Below, piece by piece: positions 1 to 11,999 of a stretch of 64,000 nt of DNA. The DNA is from Ceratothoa steindachneri (taxonomy: Eukaryota; Arthropoda; Malacostraca; Isopoda; Cymothoidae), in NCBI GenBank assembly GCA_963969495.1, contig OZ018324.1, positions 144,941,855 to 145,005,854 on the forward strand, in the 5' to 3' direction. Both the position numbers and the translations under genes were made by a program. The notes beneath the pieces are model-generated. The model searched no databases, was not told where the DNA came from, and saw nothing but the letters and a program-made list of their open reading frames with translations. How positions within the stretch are numbered: the stretch's first letter is position 1; each line of letters begins with the position of its first letter.

Positions 1-9
1 AAACATTTG

Positions 10-135
10 TCATTAACGTGGCTGTCGATTTATCTTCATATTCCTCCCATTCACGTGAATGTCTATTTACCATTTCCATTCCTCTATTTAAAGGAAAAGA
101 TCTATTTACCTCATCTATTTCTCTTATTAACTTAA
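10..135. repeat. Dispersed minisatellite, cluster 1
   Basis: Diverged tandem units of roughly 35-40 bp share a core like ACGTGAATGTCCATTT followed by CTCGTCCATTTCTC. The same core recurs at 1441-1600 and 2380-2915, and in inverted orientation at 5760-5895. No gene is visible here. Confidence 0.6.
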
Positions 136-154
136 TTAGTCATTAGCTTGCTTG

Positions 155-540
155 CGCTTCGCTACTAATATTAAAATTTAAAATCTAAAAAAAAGCAGCC
201 ATGGTTAAATTTTTATAAATTTTCTGAACTTCGCCAATCATAATAATTTTAAAAAGTAACTCTAAACTAAATTTCCCCTCTTTCAAAATATCACGTTGCT
301 AAAATATAGTTATAGAAGAAGACATATATAAATAAATTTTCTGAACTTCACCATTTGGGTTTTAAAAAATTCACAAAATTTCGATACTTATTTATTTCTG
401 AACTTCATTTTGTTTTTGATATTATAAAAGAATTATTAGAAATAACTTGGATAAAATAACATAAGTCATTACCAAACCAAGATGAGATTATTATTCAGAT
501 ACTCAAAAAAAATACCCTTCTTAAATTATAGTTAGTGATG
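155..540 (-). repeat. AT-rich interspersed repeat, copy 1
   Basis: This is one of three copies of a non-coding repeat of about 400 bp. The others are at 22205-22633 and 59715-60115, both on the + strand. Read on the - strand it starts near CACTAACTATAATTTAAG, contains three spaced GAAGTTCAG motifs and ends near TTAGTAGCGAAGC. No terminal inverted repeats or clear target duplications are seen, so the class is unknown. Confidence 0.8.
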
Positions 541-1440
541 ATAAATGACAATAAAATATAATTTTACCGTAATAACTAGCCAGAGATGATTTGATCAACC
601 CAAGGCATCGGTGAAGGTGTAGTTTAGGGTGCGTATTGTAGTCACCACTTTTAATAGCACAGTTATGATAAACAGTTATCTATGGATAAACAATACCATA
701 GATTAGGGTTGCACCGATATGCAAATTAGCCGATAACCGATATATCGGCGCCGATACAAGGTTAACGAAATCAAAATAAAAAAATATATTTGAGAATATT
801 TTTTGCCGAATGGAGGAGCTATTGCCGTTTAAAAAAAATGAGTTCAAGGACGTCATTTCTGACAATTTTAGACGTTCGCAATCTTGTTAAGCCTAATCGT
901 CCTCGTTTGTTTACAAACGTATACAATACTATGAATAATAAAATCATTCGATAATAGTTAAGTTTATTGTAGCGTAAATGCACTATTAATTTATATTAGT
1001 GTATTATTTACGTAATTGTTGCTATAACTTTTAAGTTATTTTAGAAATTAACGCGTGCATTGTGAACCTTAAGGATAAGTTTGCAATTTCTAGATCATTA
1101 TAGCGTCCCTCCACAAGCAACATATATGTATCATATGCTGGCTTCCCTTATTTAACACAAATTATAATTTATTGACTTAAATAGCAGGAGTCCACATCTT
1201 CACTACTTACAAGTACTAGAGCTAACAGACCTACAACGGTAAATAAATACAATTAACTTATGATTTCAAAACTTTCCAAGATGGCAGCAGCGTCTCACCC
1301 AAAGTCAATCGTAACAATGACTGGAATCGCCCCCTGGCGGGCATAGCGGCAAACAACCGCGCTGACTGTCGCCCGACTATGGAAGTAGCAGATTCCGGAA
1401 TTTGCTAAAGCTACCAATCAAGTTTTCGTTATCTATGGCT
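541..1440. other. No gene seen
   Basis: AT-rich sequence with short frames only. The one recognisable item is a hAT-like terminal motif near 703-765, listed separately. Confidence 0.5.
703..765. mobile_element. Possible hAT-type transposon terminus
   Basis: The stretch begins TAGGGTTGCACCGATAT and contains the palindrome CCGATATATCGG. A start of the form CAGGGTTGCACCGAT is typical of some hAT terminal repeats. The matching other end and an 8-bp duplication were not found, so this may be a solitary end. Confidence 0.35.
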
Positions 1441-1600
1441 TCGTCAATTTCTCTTATTATCGTGAATGTCCGTTTACCTTGTACATTTCTCCCACTAATT
1501 TAAATGTCCATTTGCCTCGTCCATTATCTCATTAATTTCAATGAATTTGCCCCGTAGATTCATTTCAGTACATGTAATGTCCATTTGCATCTTTTCTTAC
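1441..1600. repeat. Dispersed minisatellite, cluster 2
   Basis: Three to four diverged units of the GTGAATGTCC / CCATTTGCCTCGTCCATT type, as in the clusters at 10-135 and 2380-2915. Confidence 0.6.
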
Positions 1601-2379
1601 CCCAGTGCCTGTCTTGTGATTTTGGCAACCATGAATCGTCACTCAGCTCTATATATCATCAGCCATTTTAATCTTTTCCACCAGACCTCTTCATTCTTCA
1701 TCTTACTCCAGCAAACAATCCATATATTTCATTCGCTGTCTTCTTCTGCTTCTTTTACCATTTGTTCTTTCCTAATGAGCAATCTCTCGCTTTGCCTCTT
1801 TCTCACAGTATGCAACCTAAATATTTCTCGTACAATTGCTTTTTTTTTAATCAATTTCAAATGCTTTCTCTCAATTCTGACACTTTCATCACTTTTCCAT
1901 TATTTACTCATTCAGTCCAAGGCATATTGAGCACTTATCTTAAAAAGCATTTCTGCATCGTCTACTTTTTTATATTCTTCTTCATGGCCAAAATTCTCAG
2001 CCATTCATTAACGTGAACTATACAAAGCGCCGTATTCTTACCTTATGTTTTTTAAAAAGGCACATTTCTGAGCCTTCTACTTTATCATATTCTTCCATAC
2101 ATTAACGTCAACCATACAAAGCACTTTAGCATTTTTATCCTAATCTTTATGTCTATACTGAATTTTGTTAAATTTTTCTTATTTTCCAAAGGCTGTTTCC
2201 GCTCTTTCATTTGTTCTTGTTAATTATTTTAGTTAATCTACAGCTTCGGATGTCAGACTTACCAATGATATTGAAAGCACTGAACCAGTTTTATTCCCCT
2301 GTCTACCTACTTGTATTCCTATCCTTAGTTGTTCTTTCCTTTTCACTATCCCCATGATTTTTGTTCGTTTACCTCGTAT
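1601..2379. other. Pyrimidine-rich sequence without gene
   Basis: The + strand is strongly T- and C-rich, which opens two overlapping frames (1541-1930 and 1762-2016) of low-complexity F/S/L protein. No domain or splice structure supports a gene. Confidence 0.5.
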
Positions 2380-2915
2380 ATTTTTATAATTAACGTGAAT
2401 ATCCATTTGTCTCGTTCATTACTCTCAATAGCGTAAATGTAGGTTTGCTTCCTACATTCCTCCTCATTAACGTCAAGTTCCATTTTCTTCATCCATTTTT
2501 CCATTAAACGGCATGTCAATTTACATTATTCATTACTCATTGACGTGGTCATTTTCTGATTCACATGAATGTATATTTTCCTTATTAACGCGAATGTCCA
2601 TTAGTCTGTTCCATTTTTCATTAACCTCACTGTCCCTGTCTCTACCACTCATAAACGGGAATGTTCGTTCCCCTCGTTCATTTCTCTCATCAGTGGAAGT
2701 GTCCATTTATCTTACCAATTTTTTCGAACAACTTGATTATCCATTTGCTTTATTTAGTCATCTTCTATACAAGAATATTTATTTGTATTTTATTCTTTTC
2801 ATTAATGTGAATGCACAATGCCTCGTCCATTTCTTTCATTAACGTAAATGTCCATTTCCTCGTCTATTTCTCCATTGGCGTATGTGTCTGTTTTCCATCG
2901 ACGTGTACGTCCATT
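2380..2915. repeat. Dispersed minisatellite, cluster 3 (largest)
   Basis: About a dozen diverged units, each with a variant of CATTAACGTGAATGTCCATT and a following CTCGTCCATTTCTC. The 3' part is also present inverted at 5760-5895 as part of a larger inverted duplication. Confidence 0.65.
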
Positions 2916-3225
2916 TCCCGCGTTAGGTATCAAATTTGTGGTATAATTGGGTTTAAATTCACCCTAATCAAATGTGATGTCCATTTCAATCATTGGGTGA
3001 TTGAATTTGACTACGCCCCACTTAGAGCTTCCATCCTTTTTTAAACATCATGAAATTGGTCCCTTTTCCGTTTGCGTGACAATTAACTGCCTGACCTGGT
3101 CTTTGCTTTTCGAGTAGACCAGCATGGCGTTATTGGCAACAACTTCTAATTTTATGATCTTTACTGGAAATAGTTAGAAATATTGCTAATTTCTGCTAAA
3201 GCAAGGAGGTATACTATACAATTTT
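2785..3225 (+). repeat. Left arm of a 3.1-kb inverted duplication
   Basis: This arm matches the reverse complement of 5450-5895, with small indels. Shared landmarks in order are: the end of the minisatellite; a stretch on a virus-like GACGTGTACGTCCATTTCC core; CACCCTAATCAAATGTGATG; GACCTGGTCTTTGC; GCGTTATTGGCAACAACTTC; and GCTAAAGCAAGGAGGTATA. Neither arm encodes a recognisable protein. Confidence 0.75.
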
Positions 3226-5449
3226 TGCTGTATACTAACTGCATCACTTGTCTCGAGTTTCTCGAATTTTCCCAATCCGTTTTTTTTTTTTTTGCGCAAT
3301 GTTTAAGGCTCTTTCCCAGAATTATTTTTAAGAAGAATTTGAAAAATATATTCTCAAGAAATCCAATTAAATCCATTCAAAGTTTTGAATTCATTTTGCT
3401 TCATTGCGACAACATTCATGGTTCGGGGGAGATTCGATTTGCTGTAAACGACCTTCGCTGCTAAATATGAAATTTAAATTTAGAATTCCACCGCGAAATG
3501 GCTCAGGCTCAGTGAAATTGTGCATTCTCCTGTTCTCTAACGCCATTTGTACTTTCCTCATTCGAATGCTCGGATTATTTACCTTTCACACATTTTTTTT
3601 TACTTGATTTACACCGTTTGTACCGAACCTCTGTTTTTTTAAACTTTTTTACCTGAAACGCCTTCAGGGTTTGTTTTTTAATAACTATGCGAATTTCAAG
3701 GTAAGAGACGAAACAAATACTTAAAAAAAAGAAGGGTTCGAATGATTCAAATAACACCTGATGCATCTCTATCCGTATTCAAGGCGGGAAAATCTGTAAA
3801 AATTATTTCCCGCGAAAATTGTTCCATTGCTATCAATTATACAGGCTTGTATAGTCGTTTTTTCATGTGTATAACTCAGGTATTGACACCACTAATATCT
3901 AATTATTTGTATTTGTTTTTGATAAATGTTTTTAATCTGACAATGTTTGTATACTATCTTGTATTACTTATTTGTCAGCTAAGTACCCTGAAGTACAAAA
4001 TAACCATTAAATATGGGGCCAGAATAAAACTTTAATAATTTATTGAATTTTAATTTAAACAAAAATCCGCGTAAAACTTGGAAAGAAAAGAAAATTTCAT
4101 TTTATGACTATTTCCCTTAAAAATATTTTCTGGCAAAAATTGTCCGAGGCGATTAAAATATTGGCGCGCGCGGGAGATCAAATTTCGCACGATTTCGAGA
4201 GGACGTCTTTTCCTTTGCCTTCTATGGATGACGTGTTTAAACCGAGATTGTTTTCGTCACATTTTTACTTACTCATTGTTCTACGAGAAAATAATTAAAA
4301 GGAGAAGGATCGGGCAAGCGAGTCTCTATCTAACAGTCTTGATTTTTTTTTCTTCTTGGAAACTTATGCTTTAAAATTCGTGGGACAGAAAGAATCCACG
4401 CACCGTCACCCAACGCTTAACCAGGATCGGGGGCTTCACACTCAAAAGTTTTGCTCTGCGAGTGCAATACGCACAACTGGCGTTGATGTGCATTTACCAC
4501 ACTGTGGGAAAAAAGTTGGTAACAAAGGATAAGGGAAAAAATATCTAGACATAGTATTGATTTATGGTAGGTAGCGCCAGCTTGCTAAAACTAATAATTA
4601 TAACATTAAAAATTAATAATTCTTCTACGAGGAGAAAACTTACCTGTAGAACACTATATTTGAATTTTCCCCACCATTAAAATCCTCACATAAGCACTTT
4701 ATTGCAATTATTTTTTCCTCTTATTCTAAACCTTGTTGATCGTATCTGTTTATTCGATTGTTAATACCCATCTGCGTCTATTCTTTAAATTACTATATTG
4801 GTCCAAGTATTAAAACTAATCCCACTCAATAATAATATCACCCCCTTCCTATTTAAACTCTCGCCCTCATTAAGAGGTTATGAAAAACCAGGAATGGGTA
4901 GAATAATGGTTAAGTAATTGTGCCAATACAGTACATTTCAATGCAAAGAGCAAATTCAGAGTTAATCTCGCTTCATATTTTGATTTGGTCTGGCGGTTCT
5001 TTCAGTGTGTGTGATTTGGCTGCGTCAGTTTGCACGTGAAAGGATTTTGATAAGAAGTACATAAACAGCGATCTGTCCATTTTCTCATCTCCATCACTGA
5101 GTGGTGTAATCTGAAACACAAAATTGCTCCGTAACATCAGTATAATTTTATATCAAAATTTATTTCGCGTCAGTAAATAATACAGTTGCTAGAAATAAAC
5201 ATGGTATAAGCCAGGTTTAAAAGTCACTTGATTATCACTACTTATCTTAGTTCTTATTTCTGTTCATCAAAAAACAAAGAAGGAATCGGCCAGAAAAGAA
5301 ATTGGGAAGGATGAAGTTACGATAAGTGTTGATGTGGCGAAGGTTCATCGCATAGCAAAAATTGACAACCCGTGCTTGAAGCTTGAAGCGTCCCGGGGGC
5401 CGGGCATCGTGCCTCGCCAGGGAAGGTATTTTTTAAAGTATCAATCGAT
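3226..5449. other. Spacer of the inverted duplication, no gene seen
   Basis: AT-rich DNA with short frames on both strands (for example 3742-4035 and 4104-4298) that show no family motifs. A short GC-rich repeat lies at its right end (5385-5445). Confidence 0.45.
5385..5445 (+). repeat. Short GC-rich dispersed repeat, copy 1
   Basis: The sequence around CGTGCCTCGCCAGGGAAGGT is repeated at 33405-33455 as CGTGCTTCGCCAGGGAACGT, also preceded by a GGCCGGG stretch and followed by AAAGTATC. Function unknown. Confidence 0.5.
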
Positions 5450-5895
5450 TCTTCTATCTTATACCTCCTTGCTTTAGCGGAAATTAGCAATATTTCTATT
5501 TCCATTAAAGATCATAAAATCAGAAGTTGTTGCCAATAACGCCCTGTTGGTCTACTCGAAGGGCAAAGACCAGGTTAGGCAATGAATGGTCACGCAAGCG
5601 GCAAAAAAAAACAATTTCACGATGTTTAAAGAAGGGTGAAATCCCCGACTGGGGCGTTGTCAAATTCAATCACCCACGGTTTGAAATGGACATCATATTT
5701 GATTAGGGTGATTCCAAATCCCATTATACAAGAGAGCAACAAATTTGATACATGCAGTACATGGAAATGGACGTACACGTTGATGGGAAACAGACACTCA
5801 CACTAGTGGAGAAATAGATGAGGTAAATGGATATTTACAGTAATGAAAGAAGTGGACGAGGCATTGTGCATTCACGTTAAGAACAAAATATTATG
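5450..5895 (-). repeat. Right arm of the 3.1-kb inverted duplication
   Basis: Reverse complement of the arm at 2785-3225. Point changes and indels show that the duplication is not recent. The outer end includes inverted minisatellite units. Confidence 0.75.
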
Positions 5896-7949
5896 CGAAC
5901 TTCACTCTCTCAACCATGCAATATGCATTCTATTTACACGATTACTATGCAAAAATAGCTAAATCCAGGATAAATCAAGTTCTGGCATTTCTTTCACAGT
6001 TAGAATATGGAACTCTTTTGCTCCTCACCTTTATATTACCTGAATCTTATAACCATATCCTCCCTTTAGGTTGTAGGTGTAGTACATCTGTCTAGACCAG
6101 TCCATTGACACTTTTCTTTGTTGTTTTTCTCTCCTTTTCTTGTTCTATTTTTTTTGTTGTTTTTTTCCCTTTCACACTTTCAGGGCTTGATTTTGCTCAT
6201 ATCATTCTCTCCAGTACTAAAACCCTCAAAAAAGAGTAAAGCAAAGACATCCGCCGTCATTCTTAAATGTTAAGATACCATTCAAACCAAAAATTTATGG
6301 CAAGCCAGATTCATCTTAAATATCATTTATATTTATCCATTTCTTCAATTTATACTTCAAAAAAATAGTCGATTGAAATAGCGAATTTGTCAATCATGCT
6401 GTTAGAAAGTTATTGAGAAATGAAGAAGAAAAAACTTAAGCAGCTTTTTTCCAGCAAGCTGATTACTTCACTTCTTTGTAATTTTCAGGTATTTTGGATT
6501 GGCATATTCGTTATTCTACTCCACTTCACTTTGATGCTTTCCAAATTCCTGATTATTATTATTACATTTTTGGTTTATTCATACCACTGCTCTCCGTCAT
6601 ACTTATTTCGAAATTAATGCCCCTCCCCCTTCTTCTAGGTTCCATGTCACGTTATATCTCCCTCCCTAATCTATCCCAATTTCTCAAAGAACCATTAATA
6701 CCCTCGCTTTGTAATCCCTTTATTTCCCGTTATTTGCTCGAACTTCCGTTTACCCTAATTCGACGAATGAGTTTATGTTCACAATAAACCTTCTCAAATG
6801 AGGTTTTGCCCTGTGATTAATTCCTGTTTGTTACGTTAATGATTATTAGTCGGGTAATTATGGTTTCTAATTAAATGCTAGATTGAGCAAATGCACCGTA
6901 ATAAGCTAAGATTTCTTTCATGGGTTTGTTTTCGTCGTTAATATGGCACAAAACGAGAAAATAAAATAGAGAAATATATTGCTATCATTATCTGAGTAGT
7001 CGTGTTATTACGGGTTCTTTCATTACTAGCTTATTATTGTGCAAATACTGCTGGAGGCATTGTTATTATTATTATTTGACAAAACAATACCATAAGCTTC
7101 TATTAATAGAGAATGTTCTTAGTAATGTGTTTTATGTTGTTGTTGTTAATAGATCAACAGGAGCAGATGACCTCTGCTCTCTCCGACCGCTTTGGAAATT
7201 AAGGGAGAAAGCCTTTGATTCTACATCCTGTGCTCGAGAAACCGTCAATGTCACCACAATAATTTGGTGCCGTGCTTTCTTTGGGACTGTTCTGAAGGAC
7301 CAGGATAGAGTCGAGTGATGATGTTTCATGCTCTGTAAATTTGTACCACCCCCTCCCTCTTCTACCGGCCCATGCAACAGCTAAGAAGTCGATGATCTAC
7401 CTCCAGGATTGCATATAGGTGGGGTGGTTATGTCATATCCACTTGGAAATAACTGACTAATCTACAACTGTATTTTATTCCCCTACAGGTTGGGTAGAGT
7501 TTAAAAACCACAGCCTTGCCTAAGCTGTAAGATATATGAGTATTATTGGCCTTTCTGAACGCAATTATTCTGTTGTGCAAATTTCAATTGGGAAGACGGC
7601 AAGAAATGGAGATTAAGAAGGGAAGGACAGCTGGACCAGCGAATGTATGTAATGTTGCCTGAGAGCAGGGGAGAAGAAGCAAATGTATATATGGAAATTA
7701 AGCAGGGGTCAAGGAAACTTAAGTGGATAGTGCATAAGCCGTATGGCTTTGTTTTATTAAAGTACTCATCTGGCAACTGCCTGTAGGGAGAGAGTCGCCG
7801 AAATTGTAGGTATATAACCCATTTATAAGGTTAATATAAATTAAAACAACAAAAAAACATCAAATGAACAAAAAACAAAAGGCCAATACCAACATAAAAA
7901 CAAAACTAAAAAGGCCGGCACCAAACATACAGCCAACACCCAAAGTACT
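5896..7949. other. No recognised gene
   Basis: Several short frames exist (6420-6787, 7037-7377, 7543-7776), but none carries a domain or splice context that I recognise. An 18-bp string CTCATCTGGCAACTGCCT at about 7767 recurs near 38045-38065 in inverted orientation, so part of this interval may be a repeat relic. Confidence 0.4.
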
Positions 7950-9511
7950 AAATACAATGAAGGCCAGCCTTCTCCAAGGACTCAACAAGTTCGCAGTTAT
8001 GAGTGTACAACCTCGTCTCGAGTACAAGGAATGTGCTAGCTACCCTGTTCATACCGATACAGGGACAGGTAATGTGCGCAAAGGTCCCCCAAACTAAGAC
8101 ATTCAACAAGAATGTGCCGGACAGTCTGGGAGACCAAACAGTCGTCGCAATAATGTGCAAGGAAGCGCTCACTAAATGGCAATGTGTCCCACAAATATTC
8201 CTGATTCGAAAACGACAGAAAAAGACCTGAAGTCCTCGTTGCTGTAGGCAGGTATATCAGCTGAGAAAGTCGTGGCGCGATGGCCTGAAATTTTAGGTTC
8301 CCTCCGACCGTACAGACAGCTCGAAGGGCTTACCTGGTTCCTGCAATGTTGCTTGTGTAGAGAAGATTGAAACGCTGCTCCAATGGTTCACTCCCTGCGC
8401 ACTGGTTGGTACCCTTAGCACCTTGCTCATTTCTCGCAATCCCTACATGGACAGTAACTCAACGGAAAACAATCTCGACATCCACTTGCCTCGCGGGGAT
8501 CGTGGCTTTACGGATATCGGAAACAGTGAATGCTGATATTATAATGTCCCGAGAGCTCTCAGGGCTCTCTATCAGATGCTACAGATCAAAATACATTCTT
8601 TGAAGCTGGAACGAAGCGTTATCTCCCGTACTGAACGGTGTATTGCAACCAGGTCGGCCTTGAATACAAATGCAGTGCTTAGTAGAACCCTGTTGATTTT
8701 AAACAAGATGAACACAGCGTGAAAGCTGACCTCTTCGGATTTGTAGTCACCCGTGTACACTGATACAGCTCCACCGTAACGAGGCCTGTGCTCCGATAAA
8801 TTCGAACGCAATGCTTGCGGTGCTCTAGATGTTTTGAGAGAAGATGTGTGATGACAAACATTCAGAGGTGGTACATTCCAAGGTAGCATCAAGGGCGGAA
8901 CCTTAGGCACCACTGGCCCAAGGGCTACATTGTGCTAACGAAGTAGTTGCATTGCCATAAACGCAAAAAAATTAGGATATGATTGGCTGCTCAAGGCGGG
9001 AGGGGACACCAACGAAATCGGCTGTGGATGAAATCCTAGACTTTGCCGACGCAGGGAGACGCTGGGCTCGCCCATACAAGACATAATACACTATGACTGC
9101 AGTAAAGATATCAGCATATTTCCATCATCGGCAAAGATGCTTTCGAGCGGAGAGGTACAGAAAGTATTGAGGCCAAATGGCGACTGATGTGGTGGCTCGA
9201 GTCCACCTTCCCCAATTCACGCTCGACTGAGGCTGCATAAAAATTTTATTCGTAGTCGGGTTTCGAACGAACAAAGGAGTGCTAACGTGGAAAAAATCGT
9301 CTCTATTTGCACTCTAATGGCTGAACTTCACGGGAAAATGAACTTCAATGGCGCGGGTACAAGATGCCCTAATGCTCTGCGGATATTTGACTCCCAAGTG
9401 AGACGTCTGTCAAAAACACGACAATTAAAACGTTCGATACTATCACCTTCAGGCGAGCCCCATTTAGTAACAAGTCCGAGTCGGATTGAAGCCTTAGATA
9501 AGGACAGAAGT
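7950..9511 (-). pseudogene. LINE A, 3' part: RT thumb, RNase H-like region and C-terminal tail (decayed)
   Basis: Read on the - strand this is the downstream part of a non-LTR retrotransposon polyprotein. After the hAT-like insertion the frame resumes with a VFDRRLTWES-like block (about 9369-9500), which follows the palm domain in many arthropod LINEs. An RNase H-like YTDGYKSEEGVSF-type block lies near 8790 but needs frameshifts. Near 8120-8180 the block HYCDDCLVSQTVRHILVEC matches the Cys/His tail typical of Jockey/I-group LINEs. Stops and frameshifts are frequent, so this is a dead copy. The wording of the tail resembles elements common in crustaceans; that is a recollection, not a search result. 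Confidence 0.7.
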
Positions 9512-9519
9512 GTGCCAGC

Positions 9520-10296
9520 CAGGGCGTAATTTTTTTTGGGGGGGAGGAGGCTAATTTTTTACAAATATTTTTTACAAATACCATCATGATATTTAAGTTT
9601 TCGGTTCGCTGTAATTACAATATCTAACGTTAGGAATGAAGTGATAAGAATAGGCCCCTTACCAGCCAGTTCGTTATTAGCTACCGCGACTACCAAGCCA
9701 ACAAAAGTTCAGAGTGCATAAGTAGCATTATTGTTGTAGTTTTTTGAGTTGAGATTATAGGATTTTGTTATGATAATTTGGATAATACATACAAACACTT
9801 GTATTTTTATCATAAAATTGATTTATAAAATGATATTTAATATAATCAGTTTGGGAAATAGAATTGCAAATGGGTTACTGTGATTTGAGGATTGCCCTCT
9901 TGTGAAGATGGTGTTTGATACAAAATTATTGGAATGGACTTCCAGAATTGGCGATGAATTCTTAGAAAGTTTGAATGTATTTTAACTTACGGAATGGCTA
10001 GGGCAAAATACAATTCCAGAGCTTTACTATGCAGTCAGTTCTTCCAACTAGTAAGCCAACCAGGCAGTTCATAAAACCAAAGTGCTAATATAAATCTGGA
10101 GCCACAAACAAAATCACTTCTTCCAGAAGATATCTGTGAGTAAATGTACATGCTTGCTGTGTAATGTTTCACACAAGGGATAACTTCTCCCTTGTGTGTA
10201 ACTGAAATCATATTATTATTTTAGGCTAAAAATTGGGCGAGAGGCTAAGCCCCCCCCATAGCCCCCCCCCCCCCATCCCCCGTGGTTACGGGCATG
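9520..10296. mobile_element. Non-autonomous hAT-like element inserted in LINE A
   Basis: A 777-bp block begins CAGGGCGTAATTTTTTTTGG and ends with the imperfect inverse, CCCCCGTGGTTACGGGCATG. Both ends have the G-rich / C-rich subterminal runs common in CAGNGGCGTA-type hAT elements. It is flanked by GTGCCAGC (9512-9519) and GTGCCACC (10297-10304), a 7-of-8 match that fits an 8-bp hAT target duplication. It contains no transposase. It separates two parts of one LINE reverse transcriptase, so it arrived after the LINE. Confidence 0.75.
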
Positions 10297-10304
10297 GTGC
10301 CACC

Positions 10305-10930
10305 TAAGTCTTTGGCAAAGAAAACCGAAACCCATGGACTTCAACCTAGCGAGAGATGCGGTTCAGAGCCCGCTAATGTCGTTGCCCCAACGTATTAATA
10401 TTTTGGCAGAAATAAGATGATACCTTTGATGCTCGAGGCAAAGGGATTGAAACAGTAGGTACTTCCCTGCTGGACGCTCTCTTCCTGATTTAATGGAACG
10501 GAGAATGCACGCACACCCATCCGCGGAATCAACGATTTCTCAGAAAATCCGACACAAAGTTTGAAGCGTCCGCTTCCCCCAATGGTGAGGACGTTTTGCA
10601 TGATACTGTTTTGCCATGCGCTATCATAGACCTTCTCCAGATCAAGAAAGACGTAGTGAAGGGCTGTCCACGAAAGGTGGTATCCAGATAGCATTTTCAA
10701 GCTGGAACACTACATCACATGTGTGTTTGAACTTGCGGAAGCCGCAATGTGCAGGGAACAGGTGGTCTCCGCTGTCCAAGAAATAAACTTTACTCTAATA
10801 TTAAGCAATTTCTTCATTAACTTGCACACGCACGAGGTTAAAGCAAATGGATGTAAGCCAGTTGGGGTTGAGTAATGTAAATATACTTACGCATACCAAG
10901 AAAAATGGTGTGCGTGCTATGAACCTTACC
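10305..10930 (-). pseudogene. LINE A, reverse transcriptase palm (decayed)
   Basis: On the - strand the RT core is recognisable: a WLTSICFNLVRV-like block near 10850, a CGFRKFKHTCDVVFQLENAI-type block near 10700-10770, the catalytic FLDLEKVYDSAW (AYDTTW-type) near 10625, and NQEESVQQGS (the PQGS motif, first residues altered) near 10480-10500. The segment ends in VHGFRFSLPKT next to the hAT-like insertion. Between these blocks the frame shifts at least twice. In related elements this domain copies the element RNA at the target site. It belongs with the endonuclease piece at 12000-12560 and the tail at 7950-9511. Confidence 0.75.
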
Positions 10931-11999
10931 GGAACCTAATCACCGCTTGGTGAAATAGTTCGCGCGGCGCTTGCAGTGCTTAAAGATATACAGTTTTTCT
11001 TTGAGCACCGTCTCACACCGGCCGACTAGCAAGAGTATTTAGGCCCACGGCGATGAGTGTAGCGGATAAGAACCTTACGGCCGCATCAACCTACTATATT
11101 AGAATAAGGAGAGATAAAAGGAATTCCCCCGTCCCCCTGACTTCCCCAGTTCGCCGTTGACTGCTTTAAATTCGTCTGCCCTATATACTGCAAAAATTAG
11201 AACAATGAAAAGACCATTAAGGGTCAATCGCACCTTCCCGCTAAGGGCCCTTATCGCGACCCAAAGCAATTAAGGAAGTCTTTTGGCGATGAATCTCTCT
11301 CCTCGTCAGGATAATTTCGGAGTATATATTCGACACTTCGAAATTCCCAAGCAGATTGTGTCTGAAGCTGCCGTCCAGTACGTTAGCCTTTAACGTCTTC
11401 GTTAATCGAGAGATAATCAACTACATTCTCGTCCAGAGAAAAATTGAGTGATTTTCGAAGAGCCAAGGAAGAGATAGTCGTTACTCAGTGTTGTTCGTGG
11501 AGATAGTTTTAGGCGCGCTTCAACCTTTCTCACCTCGTCTTTGGATTTTAAGGATCGGAAAAGCTATCCCCGAGGCATCCACCGTTTGCCACTTAAGGAT
11601 AAGAGCCTTCCCCCCCCCCTCCCATCTTCAATTTCCCGAAGTTGGATTGAGTGTTTCGTGAGACTCCCACAAGTTCAATGTCGAACTTACCTCCTTGGTC
11701 CTACTCGCCGCACATCAAGGTATAAAGGATAAAACCTCCACTTCATCACGCTTCTCCCACCTTTACCGCGTTGAACCTAAAGGATCTCCTTTGCTCTAGA
11801 AATTGCATAATTGTAAGATTATTTCTTAATTAATTATCCCTCGGTTCAAACTTAATTGATAGTGTCAATCATCTTAGCCGTGAACCGTCAATATTTAATT
11901 GCATTGCCATTTAACTTGCCTTATATGTGTATGTATTCTTTAGTCCTATTAAAGTATATTTTTGTAGCTATGTTTGAATATTGCTTGCCCTAACAACTG
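10931..11999. other. Unassigned block inside LINE A
   Basis: The endonuclease end (about 12170) and the RT start (about 10900) of LINE A are some 1.3 kb apart, more than the usual linker. This suggests roughly 0.7 kb of foreign sequence. It includes a C-run at 11610-11620. No coding domain is seen. Confidence 0.4.

Noticed and set aside
1541..2016. Hydrophobic S/F/L-rich frames as membrane proteins
   Set aside because: They arise from pyrimidine-rich sequence. No start context, splice sites or conservation is visible.
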